Origin: Galeopsis tetrahit
Lineage: Eukaryota; Streptophyta; Magnoliopsida; Lamiales; Lamiaceae
Length of the DNA stretch: 64,000 nt
Assembly (NCBI GenBank): GCA_963675135.1
Contig: CAVLYN010000111.1
Coordinates: 1 to 64,000 of the forward strand
Direction: 5' to 3'
The notes under the pieces are model-generated. The model was given only the letters and a program-made list of their open reading frames with translations. It did no database searches and was not told the DNA's origin. The position numbers and the translations under genes were made by a program. This document shows positions 11,401-26,222 of the stretch, in pieces; the first letter of the stretch is position 1; each line of letters starts with the position of its first letter.

Positions 11401-13730
11401 ATTTTGCAACTCGTGAGACTTTTCAAAAAGAGAAAATGAGTGAATCGATGAAAGTGTACTTTCCACATTTTAGTGGGATAAACTATAGAGTTTTTGAACA
11501 CTAACGAATGTGATTTTTCGCAAAATAAAAAAAACGTAAAGTTTGCTTAATCACCAAGCAATCCTACAAAACACTTCATTTTGGTATTTTCGAGATTAAA
11601 TGGCACTATAAACGAGTTATAGAAAACAACAACCCTAGAACGAATGTGAATTGATCATGGTTAACTCTTTTGCAACTCGTGGAACTTTTCAAAAAGAGAG
11701 AATGAGTGAATCGATGAAATTGCACTTTCCACATTATAGTAGGATAAACTATAGAGTTTTTGAGAACTAACGTATGTGATTTTCCGCAAAATGAAGAAAA
11801 CATAAAGTTTGCTTGGTCACCAAGCAATCCTACAAAACACTTCATTTTGGTATTTTCGAGGTTAAATGGCACTATAAACGAGTTATAGAAAACAACAACC
11901 CTAGAAAGAATGTGAATTGGTCATGGTTAACAATTTTGCAACTCGTGAGACTTTTCAAAAAGAGAAAATGAGTGAATCGATGAAAGTGTACTTTCCACAT
12001 TTTAGTGGGATAAACTATAGAGTTTTTGAACACTAACGAATGTGATTTTCCGCAAAATAAAGAAAATGTAAAGTTTGCTTGGTCACCAAGCAATCCTACA
12101 AAACACTTCATTTTGGTATTTTCGAGGTTAAATGGCACTATAAACGAGTTATAGAAAACAACAACCCTAGAAAGAATGTGAATTGGTCATGGTTAACAAT
12201 TTTGCAACTCGTGAGACTTTTCAAAAAGAGAAAATGAGTGAATCGATGAAAGTGTACTTTCCACATTATAGTAGGATAAACTATAGAGTTTTTGAACACT
12301 AACGAATGTGATTTTCCACAAAATAAAAAAAACGTAAAATTTGCTTAATCACCAAGCAATCCTACAAAACACTTCATTTTGGTATTTTCGAGATTAAATG
12401 GCACTATAAACGAGTTATAGAAAACAACAACCCTAGAACGAATGTGAATTGATCATGGTTAACTCTTTTGCAACTCGTGGAACTTTTCAAAAAGAGAGAA
12501 TGAGTGAATCGATGAAATTGCACTTTCCACATTATAGTGGGATAAACTATAGAGTTTTTGAGAACTAACATATGTGATTTTCCGCAAAATGAAGAAAACA
12601 TAAAGTTTGCTTGGTCACCAAGCAATCCTACAAAACACTTCATTTTGGTATTTTCGAGGTTAAATGGCACTATAAACGAGTTATAGAAAACAACAACCCT
12701 AGAACGAATGTGAATTGATCATGGTTAACTCTTTTGCAACTCGTGGAACTTTTCAAAAAGAGAGAATGAGTGAATCGATGAAATTGCACTTTCCACATTA
12801 TAGTGGGATAAACTATAGAGTTTTTGAGAACTAACGTATGTGATTTTCCGCAAAATGAAGAAAACATAGAGTTTGCTTGGTCACCAAGCAATCCTACAAA
12901 ACACTTCATTTTGGTATTTTTGAGGTTAAATGGCACTATAAACGAGTTATAGAAAACAACAACCCTAGAACGAATGTGAATTGATCATGGTTAACTCTTT
13001 TGCAACTCGTGGAACTTTTCAAAAAGAGAGAATGAGTGAATCGATGAAATTGCACTTTCCACATTATAGTGGGATAAACTATAGAGTTTTTGAGAACTAA
13101 CGTATGTGATTGGAAGCAAAATGAAGAAAACATAAAGTTTGCTTGGTCACCAAGCAATCCTACAAAACACTTCATTTTGGTATTTTCGAGGTTAAATGGC
13201 ACTATAAACCAGTTATAGAAAACAACAACCCTAGAAAGAATGTGAATTGGTCATGGATAACTCTTTTGCAACTCGTGAGACTTTTCAAAAAGAGAAAATG
13301 AGTGAATCGATGAAAGTGTACTTTCCACATTATAGTGGGATAAACTATAGAGTTTTTGAACAATAACGAATGTGATTTTCCGCAAAATAAAGAAAATGTA
13401 AAGTTTGCTTGGTCACCAAGCAATCCTACAAAACACTTCATTTTGGTATTTTTGAGGTTAAATGGCACTATAAACGAGTTATAGAAAACAACAACCCTAG
13501 AACGAATGTGAATTTGTAACGGTTAACTCTTTTGCAACTCGTGAGACTTTTCAAAAAGAGAAAATGAGTGAATCGATGAAAGTGTACTTTCCACATTATA
13601 GTGGGATAAACTATAGAGTTTTTGAACACTAACGAATGTGATTTCCCGCAAAATAAAAAAACGTAAAGTTTGCTTGGTCACCAAGCAATCCTACAAAACA
13701 CTTCATTTTGGTATTTTCGAGGTTAAATGG
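8415..13730. repeat. 20-mer HOR copy 2 (5316 bp)
   Basis: Class order and length are identical to copy 1. By eye I found three differences: TAGTAGG at position 13 (copy 1 has TAGTGGG), ATATG for ATGTG near 10980 in position 10, and AACCAG for AACGAG at 13210 in position 19. That implies about 99.9% identity, so the duplication is recent or the copies are being homogenised. Confidence 0.95.
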
Positions 13731-16700
13731 CACTATAAACGAGTTATAGAAAACAACAACCCTAGAAAGAATGTGAATTGGTCATGGTTAACAATTTTGC
13801 AACTCGTGAGACTTTTCAAAAAGAGAAAATGAGTGAATCGATGAAAGTGTACTTTCCACATTTTAGTGGGATAAACTATAGAGTTTTTGAACACTAACGA
13901 ATGTGATTTTCCGCAAAATAAAGAAAATGTAAAGTTTGCTTGGTCACCAAGCAATCCTACAAAACACTTCATTTTGGTATTTTCGAGGTTAAATGGCACT
14001 ATAAACGAGTTATAGAAAACAACAACCCTAGAACGAATGTGAATTGATCATGGTTAACTCTTTTGCAACTCGTGGAACTTTTCAAAAAGAGAGAATGAGT
14101 GAATCGATGAAATTGCACTTTCCACATTATAGTGGGATAAACTATAGAGTTTTTGAGAACTAACGTATGTGATTTTCCGCAAAATGTAGAAAACATAGAG
14201 TTTGCTTGGTCACCAAGCAATCCTACAAAACACTTCATTTTGGTATTTTCGAGGTTAAATGGCACTATAAACGAGTTATAGAAAACAACAACCCTAGAAC
14301 GAATGTGAATTGATCATGGTTAACTCTTTTGCAACTCGTGGAACTTTTCAAAAAGAGAGAATGAGTGAATCGATGAAATTGCACTTTCCACATTATAGTG
14401 GGATAAACTATAGAGTTTTTGAGAACTAACGTATGTGATTGGAAGCAAAATGAAGAAAACATAAAGTTTGCTTGGTCACCAAGCAATCCTACAAAACACT
14501 TCATTTTGGTATTTTCGAGGTTAAATGGCACTATAAACGAGTTATAGAAAACAACAACCCTAGAAAGAATGTGAATTGGTCATGGATAACTCTTTTGCAA
14601 CTCGTGAGACTTTTCAAAAAGAGAAAATGAGTGAATCGATGAAAGTGTACTTTCCACATTATAGTGGGATAAACTATAGAGTTTTTGAACACTAACGAAT
14701 GTGATTTCCCTCAAAATAAAAAAACGTAAAGTTTGCTTGGTCACCAAGCAATCCTACAAAACACTTCATTTTGGTATTTTCGAGGTTAAATGGCACTATA
14801 AACGAGTTATAGAAAACAACAACCCTAGAAAGAATGTGAATTGGTCATGGATAACTCTTTTGCAACTCGTGAGACTTTTCAAAAAGAGAAAATGAGTGAA
14901 TCGATGAAAGTGTACTTTCCACATTATAGTGGGATAAACTATAGAGTTTTTGAACAATAACGAATGTGATTTTCCGCAAAATAAAGAAAATGTAAAGTTT
15001 GCTTGGTCACCAAGCAATCCTACAAAACACTTCATTTTGGTATTTTTGAGGTTAAATGGCACTATAAACGAGTTATAGAAAACAACAACCCTAGAACGAA
15101 TGTGAATTTGTAACGGTTAACTCTTTTGCAACTCGTGAGACTTTTCAAAAAGAGAAAATGAGTGAATCGATGAAAGTGTACTTTCCACATTATAGTGGGA
15201 TAAACTATAGAGTTTTTGAACACTAACGAATGTGATTTCCCGCAAAATAAAAAAACGTAAAGTTTGCTTGGTCACCAAGCAATCCTACAAAACACTTCAT
15301 TTTGGTATTTTCGAGGTTAAATGGCACTATAAACGAGTTATAGAAAACAACAACCCTAGAACGAATGTGAATTGATCATGGTTAAGTCTTTTGCAACTCG
15401 TGGAACTTTTCAAAAAGAGAGAATGAGTGAATCGATGAAATTGCACTTTCCACATTATAGTGGGATAAACTATAGAGTTTTTGAGAACTAACGTATGTGA
15501 TTTTCCGCAAAATGAAGAAAACATAGAGTTTGCTTGGTCACCAAGCAATCCTACAAAACACTTCATTTTGGTATTTTCGAGGTTATATGGCACTATAAAC
15601 GAGTTATAGAAAACAACAACCCTAGAAAGAATGTGAATTGGTCATGGATAACTCTTTTGCAACTCGTGAGACTTTTCAAAAAGAGAAAATGAGTGAATCG
15701 ATGAAAGTGTACTTTCCACATTATAGTGGGATAAACTATAGAGTTTTTGAACAATAACGAATGTGATTTTCCGCAAAATAAAGAAAATGTAAAGTTTGCT
15801 TGGTCACCAAGCAATCCTACAAAACACTTCATTTTGGTATTTTTGAGGTTAAATGGCACTATAAACGAGTTATAGAAAACAACAACCCTAGAACGAATGT
15901 GAATTTGTAACGGTTAACTCTTTTGCAACTCGTGAGACTTTTCAAAAAGAGAAAATGAGTGAATCGATGAAAGTGTACTTTCCACATTATAGTGGGATAA
16001 ACTATAGAGTTTTTGAACAATAACGAATGTGATTTTCCGCAAAATAAAGAAAATGTAAAGTTTGCTTGGTCACCAAGCAATCCTACAAAACACTTCATTT
16101 TGGTATTTTCGAGGTTAAATGGCACTATAAACGAGTTATAGAAAACAACAACCCTAGAAAGAATGTGAATTGGTCATGGATAACTCTTTTGCAACTCGTG
16201 AGACTTTTCAAAAAGAGAAAATGAGTGAATCGATGAAAGTGTACTTTCCACATTATAGTGGGATAAACTATAGAGTTTTTGAACAATAACGAATGTGATT
16301 TTCCGCAAAATAAAGAAAATGTAAAGTTTGCTTGGTCACCAAGCAATCCTACAAAACACTTCATTTTGGTATTTTCGAGGTTAAATGGCACTATAAACGA
16401 GTTATAGAAAACAACAACCCTAGAACGAATGTGAATTTGTAACGGTTAACTCTTTTGCAACTCGTGAGACTTTTCAAAAAGAGAAAATGAGTGAATCGAT
16501 GAAAGTGTACTTTCCACATTATAGTGGGATAAACTATAGAGTTTTTGAACACTAACGAATGTGATTTCCCGCAAAATAAAAAAACGTAAAGTTTGCTTGG
16601 TCACCAAGCAATCCTACAAAACACTTCATTTTGGTATTTTCGAGGTTAAATGGCACTATAAACGAGTTATAGAAAACAACAACCCTAGAAAGAATGTGAA

Positions 16701-17983
16701 TTGGTCATGGTTAACAATTTTGCAACTCGTGAGACTTTTCAAAAAGAGAAAATGAGTGAATCGATGAAAGTGTACTTTCCACATTTTAGTGGGATAAACT
16801 ATAGAGTTTTTGAACACTAACGAATGTGATTTTTCGCAAAATAAAAAAAACGTAAAGTTTGCTTAATCACCAAGCAATCCTACAAAACACTTCATTTTGG
16901 TATTTTCGAGATTAAATGGCACTATAAACGAGTTATAGAAAACAACAACCCTAGAACGAATGTGAATTGATCATGGTTAACTCTTTTGCAACTCGTGGAA
17001 CTTTTCAAAAAGAGAGAATGAGTGAATCGATGAAATTGCACTTTCCACATTATAGTAGGATAAACTATAGAGTTTTTGAGAACTAACGTATGTGATTTTC
17101 CGCAAAATGAAGAAAACATAAAGTTTGCTTGGTCACCAAGCAATCCTACAAAACACTTCATTTTGGTATTTTCGAGGTTAAATGGCACTATAAACGAGTT
17201 ATAGAAAACAACAACCCTAGAAAGAATGTGAATTGGTCATGGTTAACAATTTTGCAACTCGTGAGACTTTTCAAAAAGAGAAAATGAGTGAATCGATGAA
17301 AGTGTACTTTCCACATTTTAGTGGGATAAACTATAGAGTTTTTGAACACTAACGAATGTGATTTTCCGCAAAATAAAGAAAATGTAAAGTTTGCTTGGTC
17401 ACCAAGCAATCCTACAAAACACTTCATTTTGGTATTTTCGAGGTTAAATGGCACTATAAACGAGTTATAGAAAACAACAACCCTAGAAAGAATGTGAATT
17501 GGTCATGGTTAACAATTTTGCAACTCGTGAGACTTTTCAAAAAGAGAAAATGAGTGAATCGATGAAAGTGTACTTTCCACATTATAGTAGGATAAACTAT
17601 AGAGTTTTTGAACACTAACGAATGTGATTTTCCACAAAATAAAAAAAACGTAAAATTTGCTTAATCACCAAGCAATCCTACAAAACACTTCATTTTGGTA
17701 TTTTCGAGATTAAATGGCACTATAAACGAGTTATAGAAAACAACAACCCTAGAACGAATGTGAATTGATCATGGTTAACTCTTTTGCAACTCGTGGAACT
17801 TTTCAAAAAGAGAGAATGAGTGAATCGATGAAATTGCACTTTCCACATTATAGTGGGATAAACTATAGAGTTTTTGAGAACTAACATATGTGATTTTCCG
17901 CAAAATGAAGAAAACATAAAGTTTGCTTGGTCACCAAGCAATCCTACAAAACACTTCATTTTGGTATTTTCGAGGTTAAATGG
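13731..17983. repeat. 20-mer HOR copy 3, truncated (positions 1-16)
   Basis: It has sixteen monomers, 4253 bp, matching positions 1 to 16 of the 20-mer and including the TAGTAGG variant of copy 2. It ends with a class F monomer (17718-17983). Positions 17 to 20 are missing, and the array passes directly to position 4 of the next copy. Confidence 0.93.
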
Positions 17984-20900
17984 CACTATAAACGAGTTAT
18001 AGAAAACAACAACCCTAGAAAGAATGTGAATTGGTCATGGATAACTCTTTTGCAACTCGTGAGACTTTTCAAAAAGAGAAAATGAGTGAATCGATGAAAG
18101 TGTACTTTCCACATTATAGTGGGATAAACTATAGAGTTTTTGAACACTAACGAATGTGATTTCCCTCAAAATAAAAAAACGTAAAGTTTGCTTGGTCACC
18201 AAGCAATCCTACAAAACACTTCATTTTGGTATTTTCGAGGTTAAATGGCACTATAAACGAGTTATAGAAAACAACAACCCTAGAAAGAATGTGAATTGGT
18301 CATGGATAACTCTTTTGCAACTCGTGAGACTTTTCAAAAAGAGAAAATGAGTGAATCGATGAAAGTGTACTTTCCACATTATAGTGGGATAAACTATAGA
18401 GTTTTTGAACAATAACGAATGTGATTTTCCGCAAAATAAAGAAAATGTAAAGTTTGCTTGGTCACCAAGCAATCCTACAAAACACTTCATTTTGGTATTT
18501 TTGAGGTTAAATGGCACTATAAACGAGTTATAGAAAACAACAACCCTAGAACGAATGTGAATTTGTAACGGTTAACTCTTTTGCAACTCGTGAGACTTTT
18601 CAAAAAGAGAAAATGAGTGAATCGATGAAAGTGTACTTTCCACATTATAGTGGGATAAACTATAGAGTTTTTGAACACTAACGAATGTGATTTCCCGCAA
18701 AATAAAAAAACGTAAAGTTTGCTTGGTCACCAAGCAATCCTACAAAACACTTCATTTTGGTATTTTCGAGGTTAAATGGCACTATAAACGAGTTATAGAA
18801 AACAACAACCCTAGAACGAATGTGAATTGATCATGGTTAAGTCTTTTGCAACTCGTGGAACTTTTCAAAAAGAGAGAATGAGTGAATCGATGAAATTGCA
18901 CTTTCCACATTATAGTGGGATAAACTATAGAGTTTTTGAGAACTAACGTATGTGATTTTCCGCAAAATGAAGAAAACATAGAGTTTGCTTGGTCACCAAG
19001 CAATCCTACAAAACACTTCATTTTGGTATTTTCGAGGTTATATGGCACTATAAACGAGTTATAGAAAACAACAACCCTAGAAAGAATGTGAATTGGTCAT
19101 GGATAACTCTTTTGCAACTCGTGAGACTTTTCAAAAAGAGAAAATGAGTGAATCGATGAAAGTGTACTTTCCACATTATAGTGGGATAAACTATAGAGTT
19201 TTTGAACAATAACGAATGTGATTTTCCGCAAAATAAAGAAAATGTAAAGTTTGCTTGGTCACCAAGCAATCCTACAAAACACTTCATTTTGGTATTTTTG
19301 AGGTTAAATGGCACTATAAACGAGTTATAGAAAACAACAACCCTAGAACGAATGTGAATTTGTAACGGTTAACTCTTTTGCAACTCGTGAGACTTTTCAA
19401 AAAGAGAAAATGAGTGAATCGATGAAAGTGTACTTTCCACATTATAGTGGGATAAACTATAGAGTTTTTGAACAATAACGAATGTGATTTTCCGCAAAAT
19501 AAAGAAAATGTAAAGTTTGCTTGGTCACCAAGCAATCCTACAAAACACTTCATTTTGGTATTTTCGAGGTTAAATGGCACTATAAACGAGTTATAGAAAA
19601 CAACAACCCTAGAAAGAATGTGAATTGGTCATGGATAACTCTTTTGCAACTCGTGAGACTTTTCAAAAAGAGAAAATGAGTGAATCGATGAAAGTGTACT
19701 TTCCACATTATAGTGGGATAAACTATAGAGTTTTTGAACAATAACGAATGTGATTTTCCGCAAAATAAAGAAAATGTAAAGTTTGCTTGGTCACCAAGCA
19801 ATCCTACAAAACACTTCATTTTGGTATTTTCGAGGTTAAATGGCACTATAAACGAGTTATAGAAAACAACAACCCTAGAACGAATGTGAATTTGTAACGG
19901 TTAACTCTTTTGCAACTCGTGAGACTTTTCAAAAAGAGAAAATGAGTGAATCGATGAAAGTGTACTTTCCACATTATAGTGGGATAAACTATAGAGTTTT
20001 TGAACACTAACGAATGTGATTTCCCGCAAAATAAAAAAACGTAAAGTTTGCTTGGTCACCAAGCAATCCTACAAAACACTTCATTTTGGTATTTTCGAGG
20101 TTAAATGGCACTATAAACGAGTTATAGAAAACAACAACCCTAGAAAGAATGTGAATTGGTCATGGTTAACAATTTTGCAACTCGTGAGACTTTTCAAAAA
20201 GAGAAAATGAGTGAATCGATGAAAGTGTACTTTCCACATTTTAGTGGGATAAACTATAGAGTTTTTGAACACTAACGAATGTGATTTTTCGCAAAATAAA
20301 AAAAACGTAAAGTTTGCTTAATCACCAAGCAATCCTACAAAACACTTCATTTTGGTATTTTCGAGATTAAATGGCACTATAAACGAGTTATAGAAAACAA
20401 CAACCCTAGAACGAATGTGAATTGATCATGGTTAACTCTTTTGCAACTCGTGGAACTTTTCAAAAAGAGAGAATGAGTGAATCGATGAAATTGCACTTTC
20501 CACATTATAGTAGGATAAACTATAGAGTTTTTGAGAACTAACGTATGTGATTTTCCGCAAAATGAAGAAAACATAAAGTTTGCTTGGTCACCAAGCAATC
20601 CTACAAAACACTTCATTTTGGTATTTTCGAGGTTAAATGGCACTATAAACGAGTTATAGAAAACAACAACCCTAGAAAGAATGTGAATTGGTCATGGTTA
20701 ACAATTTTGCAACTCGTGAGACTTTTCAAAAAGAGAAAATGAGTGAATCGATGAAAGTGTACTTTCCACATTTTAGTGGGATAAACTATAGAGTTTTTGA
20801 ACACTAACGAATGTGATTTTCCGCAAAATAAAGAAAATGTAAAGTTTGCTTGGTCACCAAGCAATCCTACAAAACACTTCATTTTGGTATTTTCGAGGTT

Positions 20901-22501
20901 AAATGGCACTATAAACGAGTTATAGAAAACAACAACCCTAGAAAGAATGTGAATTGGTCATGGTTAACAATTTTGCAACTCGTGAGACTTTTCAAAAAGA
21001 GAAAATGAGTGAATCGATGAAAGTGTACTTTCCACATTATAGTAGGATAAACTATAGAGTTTTTGAACACTAACGAATGTGATTTTCCACAAAATAAAAA
21101 AAACGTAAAATTTGCTTAATCACCAAGCAATCCTACAAAACACTTCATTTTGGTATTTTCGAGATTAAATGGCACTATAAACGAGTTATAGAAAACAACA
21201 ACCCTAGAACGAATGTGAATTGATCATGGTTAACTCTTTTGCAACTCGTGGAACTTTTCAAAAAGAGAGAATGAGTGAATCGATGAAATTGCACTTTCCA
21301 CATTATAGTGGGATAAACTATAGAGTTTTTGAGAACTAACATATGTGATTTTCCGCAAAATGAAGAAAACATAAAGTTTGCTTGGTCACCAAGCAATCCT
21401 ACAAAACACTTCATTTTGGTATTTTCGAGGTTAAATGGCACTATAAACGAGTTATAGAAAACAACAACCCTAGAACGAATGTGAATTGATCATGGTTAAC
21501 TCTTTTGCAACTCGTGGAACTTTTCAAAAAGAGAGAATGAGTGAATCGATGAAATTGCACTTTCCACATTATAGTGGGATAAACTATAGAGTTTTTGAGA
21601 ACTAACGTATGTGATTTTCCGCAAAATGAAGAAAACATAGAGTTTGCTTGGTCACCAAGCAATCCTACAAAACACTTCATTTTGGTATTTTCGAGGTTAA
21701 ATGGCACTATAAACGAGTTATAGAAAACAACAACCCTAGAACGAATGTGAATTGATCATGGTTAACTCTTTTGCAACTCGTGGAACTTTTCAAAAAGAGA
21801 GAATGAGTGAATCGATGAAATTGCACTTTCCACATTATAGTGGGATAAACTATAGAGTTTTTGAGAACTAACGTATGTGATTGGAAGCAAAATGAAGAAA
21901 ACATAAAGTTTGCTTGGTCACCAAGCAATCCTACAAAACACTTCATTTTGGTATTTTCGAGGTTAAATGGCACTATAAACCAGTTATAGAAAACAACAAC
22001 CCTAGAAAGAATGTGAATTGGTCATGGATAACTCTTTTGCAACTCGTGAGACTTTTCAAAAAGAGAAAATGAGTGAATCGATGAAAGTGTACTTTCCACA
22101 TTATAGTGGGATAAACTATAGAGTTTTTGAACAATAACGAATGTGATTTTCCGCAAAATAAAGAAAATGTAAAGTTTGCTTGGTCACCAAGCAATCCTAC
22201 AAAACACTTCATTTTGGTATTTTTGAGGTTAAATGGCACTATAAACGAGTTATAGAAAACAACAACCCTAGAACGAATGTGAATTTGTAACGGTTAACTC
22301 TTTTGCAACTCGTGAGACTTTTCAAAAAGAGAAAATGAGTGAATCGATGAAAGTGTACTTTCCACATTATAGTGGGATAAACTATAGAGTTTTTGAACAC
22401 TAACGAATGTGATTTCCCGCAAAATAAAAAAACGTAAAGTTTGCTTGGTCACCAAGCAATCCTACAAAACACTTCATTTTGGTATTTTCGAGGTTAAATG
22501 G
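17984..22501. repeat. 20-mer HOR copy 4, truncated (positions 4-20)
   Basis: It has seventeen monomers, 4518 bp, beginning with the D-CCCTC unit of position 4 and ending with the D unit of position 20. It shares TAGTAGG at position 13 with copies 2 and 3, and AACCAG at position 19 (21981) with copy 2. Position 17 ends in TTTTCGAGG here, but in TTTTTGAGG in copies 1 and 2. Confidence 0.92.
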
Positions 22502-23830
22502 CACTATAAACGAGTTATAGAAAACAACAACCCTAGAAAGAATGTGAATTGGTCATGGATAACTCTTTTGCAACTCGTGAGACTTTTCAAAAAGAGAAAA
22601 TGAGTGAATCGATGAAAGTGTACTTTCCACATTATAGTGGGATAAACTATAGAGTTTTTGAACAATAACGAATGTGATTTTCCGCAAAATAAAGAAAATG
22701 TAAAGTTTGCTTGGTCACCAAGCAATCCTACAAAACACTTCATTTTGGTATTTTTGAGGTTAAATGGCACTATAAACGAGTTATAGAAAACAACAACCCT
22801 AGAACGAATGTGAATTTGTAACGGTTAACTCTTTTGCAACTCGTGAGACTTTTCAAAAAGAGAAAATGAGTGAATCGATGAAAGTGTACTTTCCACATTA
22901 TAGTGGGATAAACTATAGAGTTTTTGAACACTAACGAATGTGATTTCCCGCAAAATAAAAAAACGTAAAATTTGCTTGGTCACCAAGCAATCCTACAAAA
23001 CACTTCATTTTGGTATTTTCGAGGTTAAATGGCACTATAAACGAGTTATAGAAAACAACAACCCTAGAACGAATGTGAATTGATCATGGTTAAGTCTTTT
23101 GCAACTCGTGGAACTTTTCAAAAAGAGAGAATGAGTGAATCGATGAAATTGCACTTTCCACATTATAGTGGGATAAACTATAGAGTTTTTGAGAACTAAC
23201 GTATGTGATTTTCCGCAAAATGAAGAAAACATAGAGTTTGCTTGGTCACCAAGCAATCCTACAAAACACTTCATTTTGGTATTTTCGAGGTTATATGGCA
23301 CTATAAACGAGTTATAGAAAACAACAACCCTAGAAAGAATGTGAATTGGTCATGGATAACTCTTTTGCAACTCGTGAGACTTTTCAAAAAGAGAAAATGA
23401 GTGAATCGATGAAAGTGTACTTTCCACATTATAGTGGGATAAACTATAGAGTTTTTGAACAATAACGAATGTGATTTTCCGCAAAATAAAGAAAATGTAA
23501 AGTTTGCTTGGTCACCAAGCAATCCTACAAAACACTTCATTTTGGTATTTTTGAGGTTAAATGGCACTATAAACGAGTTATAGAAAACAACAACCCTAGA
23601 ACGAATGTGAATTTGTAACGGTTAACTCTTTTGCAACTCGTGAGACTTTTCAAAAAGAGAAAATGAGTGAATCGATGAAAGTGTACTTTCCACATTATAG
23701 TGGGATAAACTATAGAGTTTTTGAACAATAACGAATGTGATTTTCCGCAAAATAAAGAAAATGTAAAGTTTGCTTGGTCACCAAGCAATCCTACAAAACA
23801 CTTCATTTTGGTATTTTCGAGGTTAAATGG
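22502..23830. repeat. 20-mer fragment, positions 5-9
   Basis: It has five monomers (C-K, D, A-Y, C-K, H; 1329 bp) in the order of positions 5 to 9. The left join goes from position 20 to position 5, so positions 1 to 4 are skipped. The D unit has a private AAAATTTGC near 22969. The A-Y unit keeps the TTAAGTC variant of the main HOR. Confidence 0.88.
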
Positions 23831-24628
23831 CACTATAAACGAGTTATAGAAAAGAACAACCCTAGAAAGAATGTGAATTGGTCATGGTTAACAATTTTGC
23901 AACTCGTGAGACTTTTCAAAAAGAGAAAATGAGTGAATCGATGAAAGTGTACTTTCCACATTTTAGTGGGATAAACTATAGAGTTTTTGAACACTAACGA
24001 ATGTGATTTTCCGCAAAATAAAGAAAATGTAAAGTTTGCTTGGTCACCAAGCAATCCTACAAAACACTTCATTTTGGTATTTTCGAGGTTAAATGGCACT
24101 ATAAACGAGTTATAGAAAACAACAACCCTAGAACGAATGTGAATTGATCATGGTTAACTCTTTTGCAACTCGTGGAACTTTTCAAAAAGAGAGAATGAGT
24201 GAATCGATGAAATTGCACTTTCCACATTATAGTGGGATAAACTATAGAGTTTTTGAGAACTAACGTATGTGATTTTCCGCAAAATGAAGAAAACATAGAG
24301 TTTGCTTGGTCACCAAGCAATCCTACAAAACACTTCATTTTGGTATTTTCGAGGTTAAATGGCACTATAAACGAGTTATAGAAAACAACAACCCTAGAAC
24401 GAATGTGAATTGATCATGGTTAACTCTTTTGCAACTCGTGGAACTTTTCAAAAAGAGAGAATGAGTGAATCGATGAAATTGCACTTTCCACATTATAGTG
24501 GGATAAACTATAGAGTTTTTGAGAACTAACGTATGTGATTGGAAGCAAAATGAAGAAAACATAAAGTTTGCTTGGTCACCAAGCAATCCTACAAAACACT
24601 TCATTTTGGTATTTTCGAGGTTAAATGG
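23831..24628. repeat. 20-mer fragment, positions 1-3 (E-A-B)
   Basis: The class order returns to E, A, B after the H unit, and positions 4 onward follow at 24629. The E unit has a private C-to-G change at 23854. The A unit lacks the TGTAG variant of HOR copies 1 to 3, so it derives from a different copy. Confidence 0.85.
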
Positions 24629-26222
24629 CACTATAAACGAGTTATAGAAAACAACAACCCTAGAAAGAATGTGAATTGGTCATGGATAACTCTTTTGCAA
24701 CTCGTGAGACTTTTCAAAAAGAGAAAATGAGTGAATCGATGAAAGTGTACTTTCCACATTATAGTGGGATAAACTATAGAGTTTTTGAACACTAACGAAT
24801 GTGATTTCCCTCAAAATAAAAAAACGTAAAGTTTGCTTGGTCACCAAGCAATCCTACAAAACACTTCATTTTGGTATTTTCGAGGTTAAATGGCACTATA
24901 AACGAGTTATAGAAAACAACAACCCTAGAAAGAATGTGAATTGGTCATGGATAACTCTTTTGCAACTCGTGAGACTTTTCAAAAAGAGAAAATGAGTGAA
25001 TCGATGAAAGTGTACTTTCCACATTATAGTGGGATAAACTATAGAGTTTTTGAACAATAACGAATGTGATTTTCCGCAAAATAAAGAAAATGTAAAGTTT
25101 GCTTGGTCACCAAGCAATCCTACAAAACACTTCATTTTGGTATTTTTGAGGTTAAATGGCACTATAAACGAGTTATAGAAAACAACAACCCTAGAACGAA
25201 TGTGAATTTGTAACGGTTAACTCTTTTGCAACTAGTGAGACTTTTCAAAAAGAGAAAATGAGTGAATCGATGAAAGTGTACTTTCCACATTATAGTGGGA
25301 TAAACTATAGAGTTTTTGAACACTAACGAATGTGATTTCCCGCAAAATAAAAAAACGTAAAGTTTGCTTGGTCACCAAGCAATCCTACAAAACACTTCAT
25401 TTTGGTATTTTCGAGGTTAAATGGCACTATAAACGAGTTATAGAAAACAACAACCCTAGAACGAATGTGAATTGATCATGGTTAACTCTTTTGCAACTCG
25501 TGGAACTTTTCAAAAAGAGAGAATGAGTGAATCGATGAAATTGCACTTTCCACATTATAGTGGGATAAACTATAGAGTTTTTGAGAACTAACGTATGTGA
25601 TTTTCCGCAAAATGAAGAAAACATAGAGTTTGCTTGGTCACCAAGCAATCCTACAAAACACTTCATTTTGGTATTTTCGAGGTTATATGGCACTATAAAC
25701 GAGTTATAGAAAACAACAACCCTAGAAAGAATGTGAATTGGTCATGGATAACTCTTTTGCAACTCGTGAGACTTTTCAAAAAGAGAAAATGAGTGAATCG
25801 ATGAAAGTGTACTTTCCACATTATAGTGGGATAAACTATAGAGTTTTTGAACAATAACGAATGTGATTTTCCGCAAAATAAAGAAAATGTAAAGTTTGCT
25901 TGGTCACCAAGCAATCCTACAAAACACTTCATTTTGGTATTTTTGAGGTTAAATGGCACTATAAACGAGTTATAGAAAACAACAACCCTAGAACGAATGT
26001 GAATTTGTAACGGTTAACTCTTTTGCAACTCGTGAGACTTTTCAAAAAGAGAAAATGAGTGAATCGATGAAAGTGTACTTTCCACATTATAGTGGGATAA
26101 ACTATAGAGTTTTTGAACAATAACGAATGTGATTTTCCGCAAAATAAAGAAAATGTAAAGTTTGCTTGGTCACCAAGCAATCCTACAAAACACTTCATTT
26201 TGGTATTTTCGAGGTTAAATGG
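24629..26222. repeat. 6-mer HOR copy 1 (1594 bp; D-C-D-A-C-H)
   Basis: The six monomers correspond to positions 4-9 of the 20-mer, with two 265-bp D units. It differs from the main HOR in having TTAACTC rather than TTAAGTC in the A-Y unit. A private C-to-A change lies at 25234. Confidence 0.9.
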
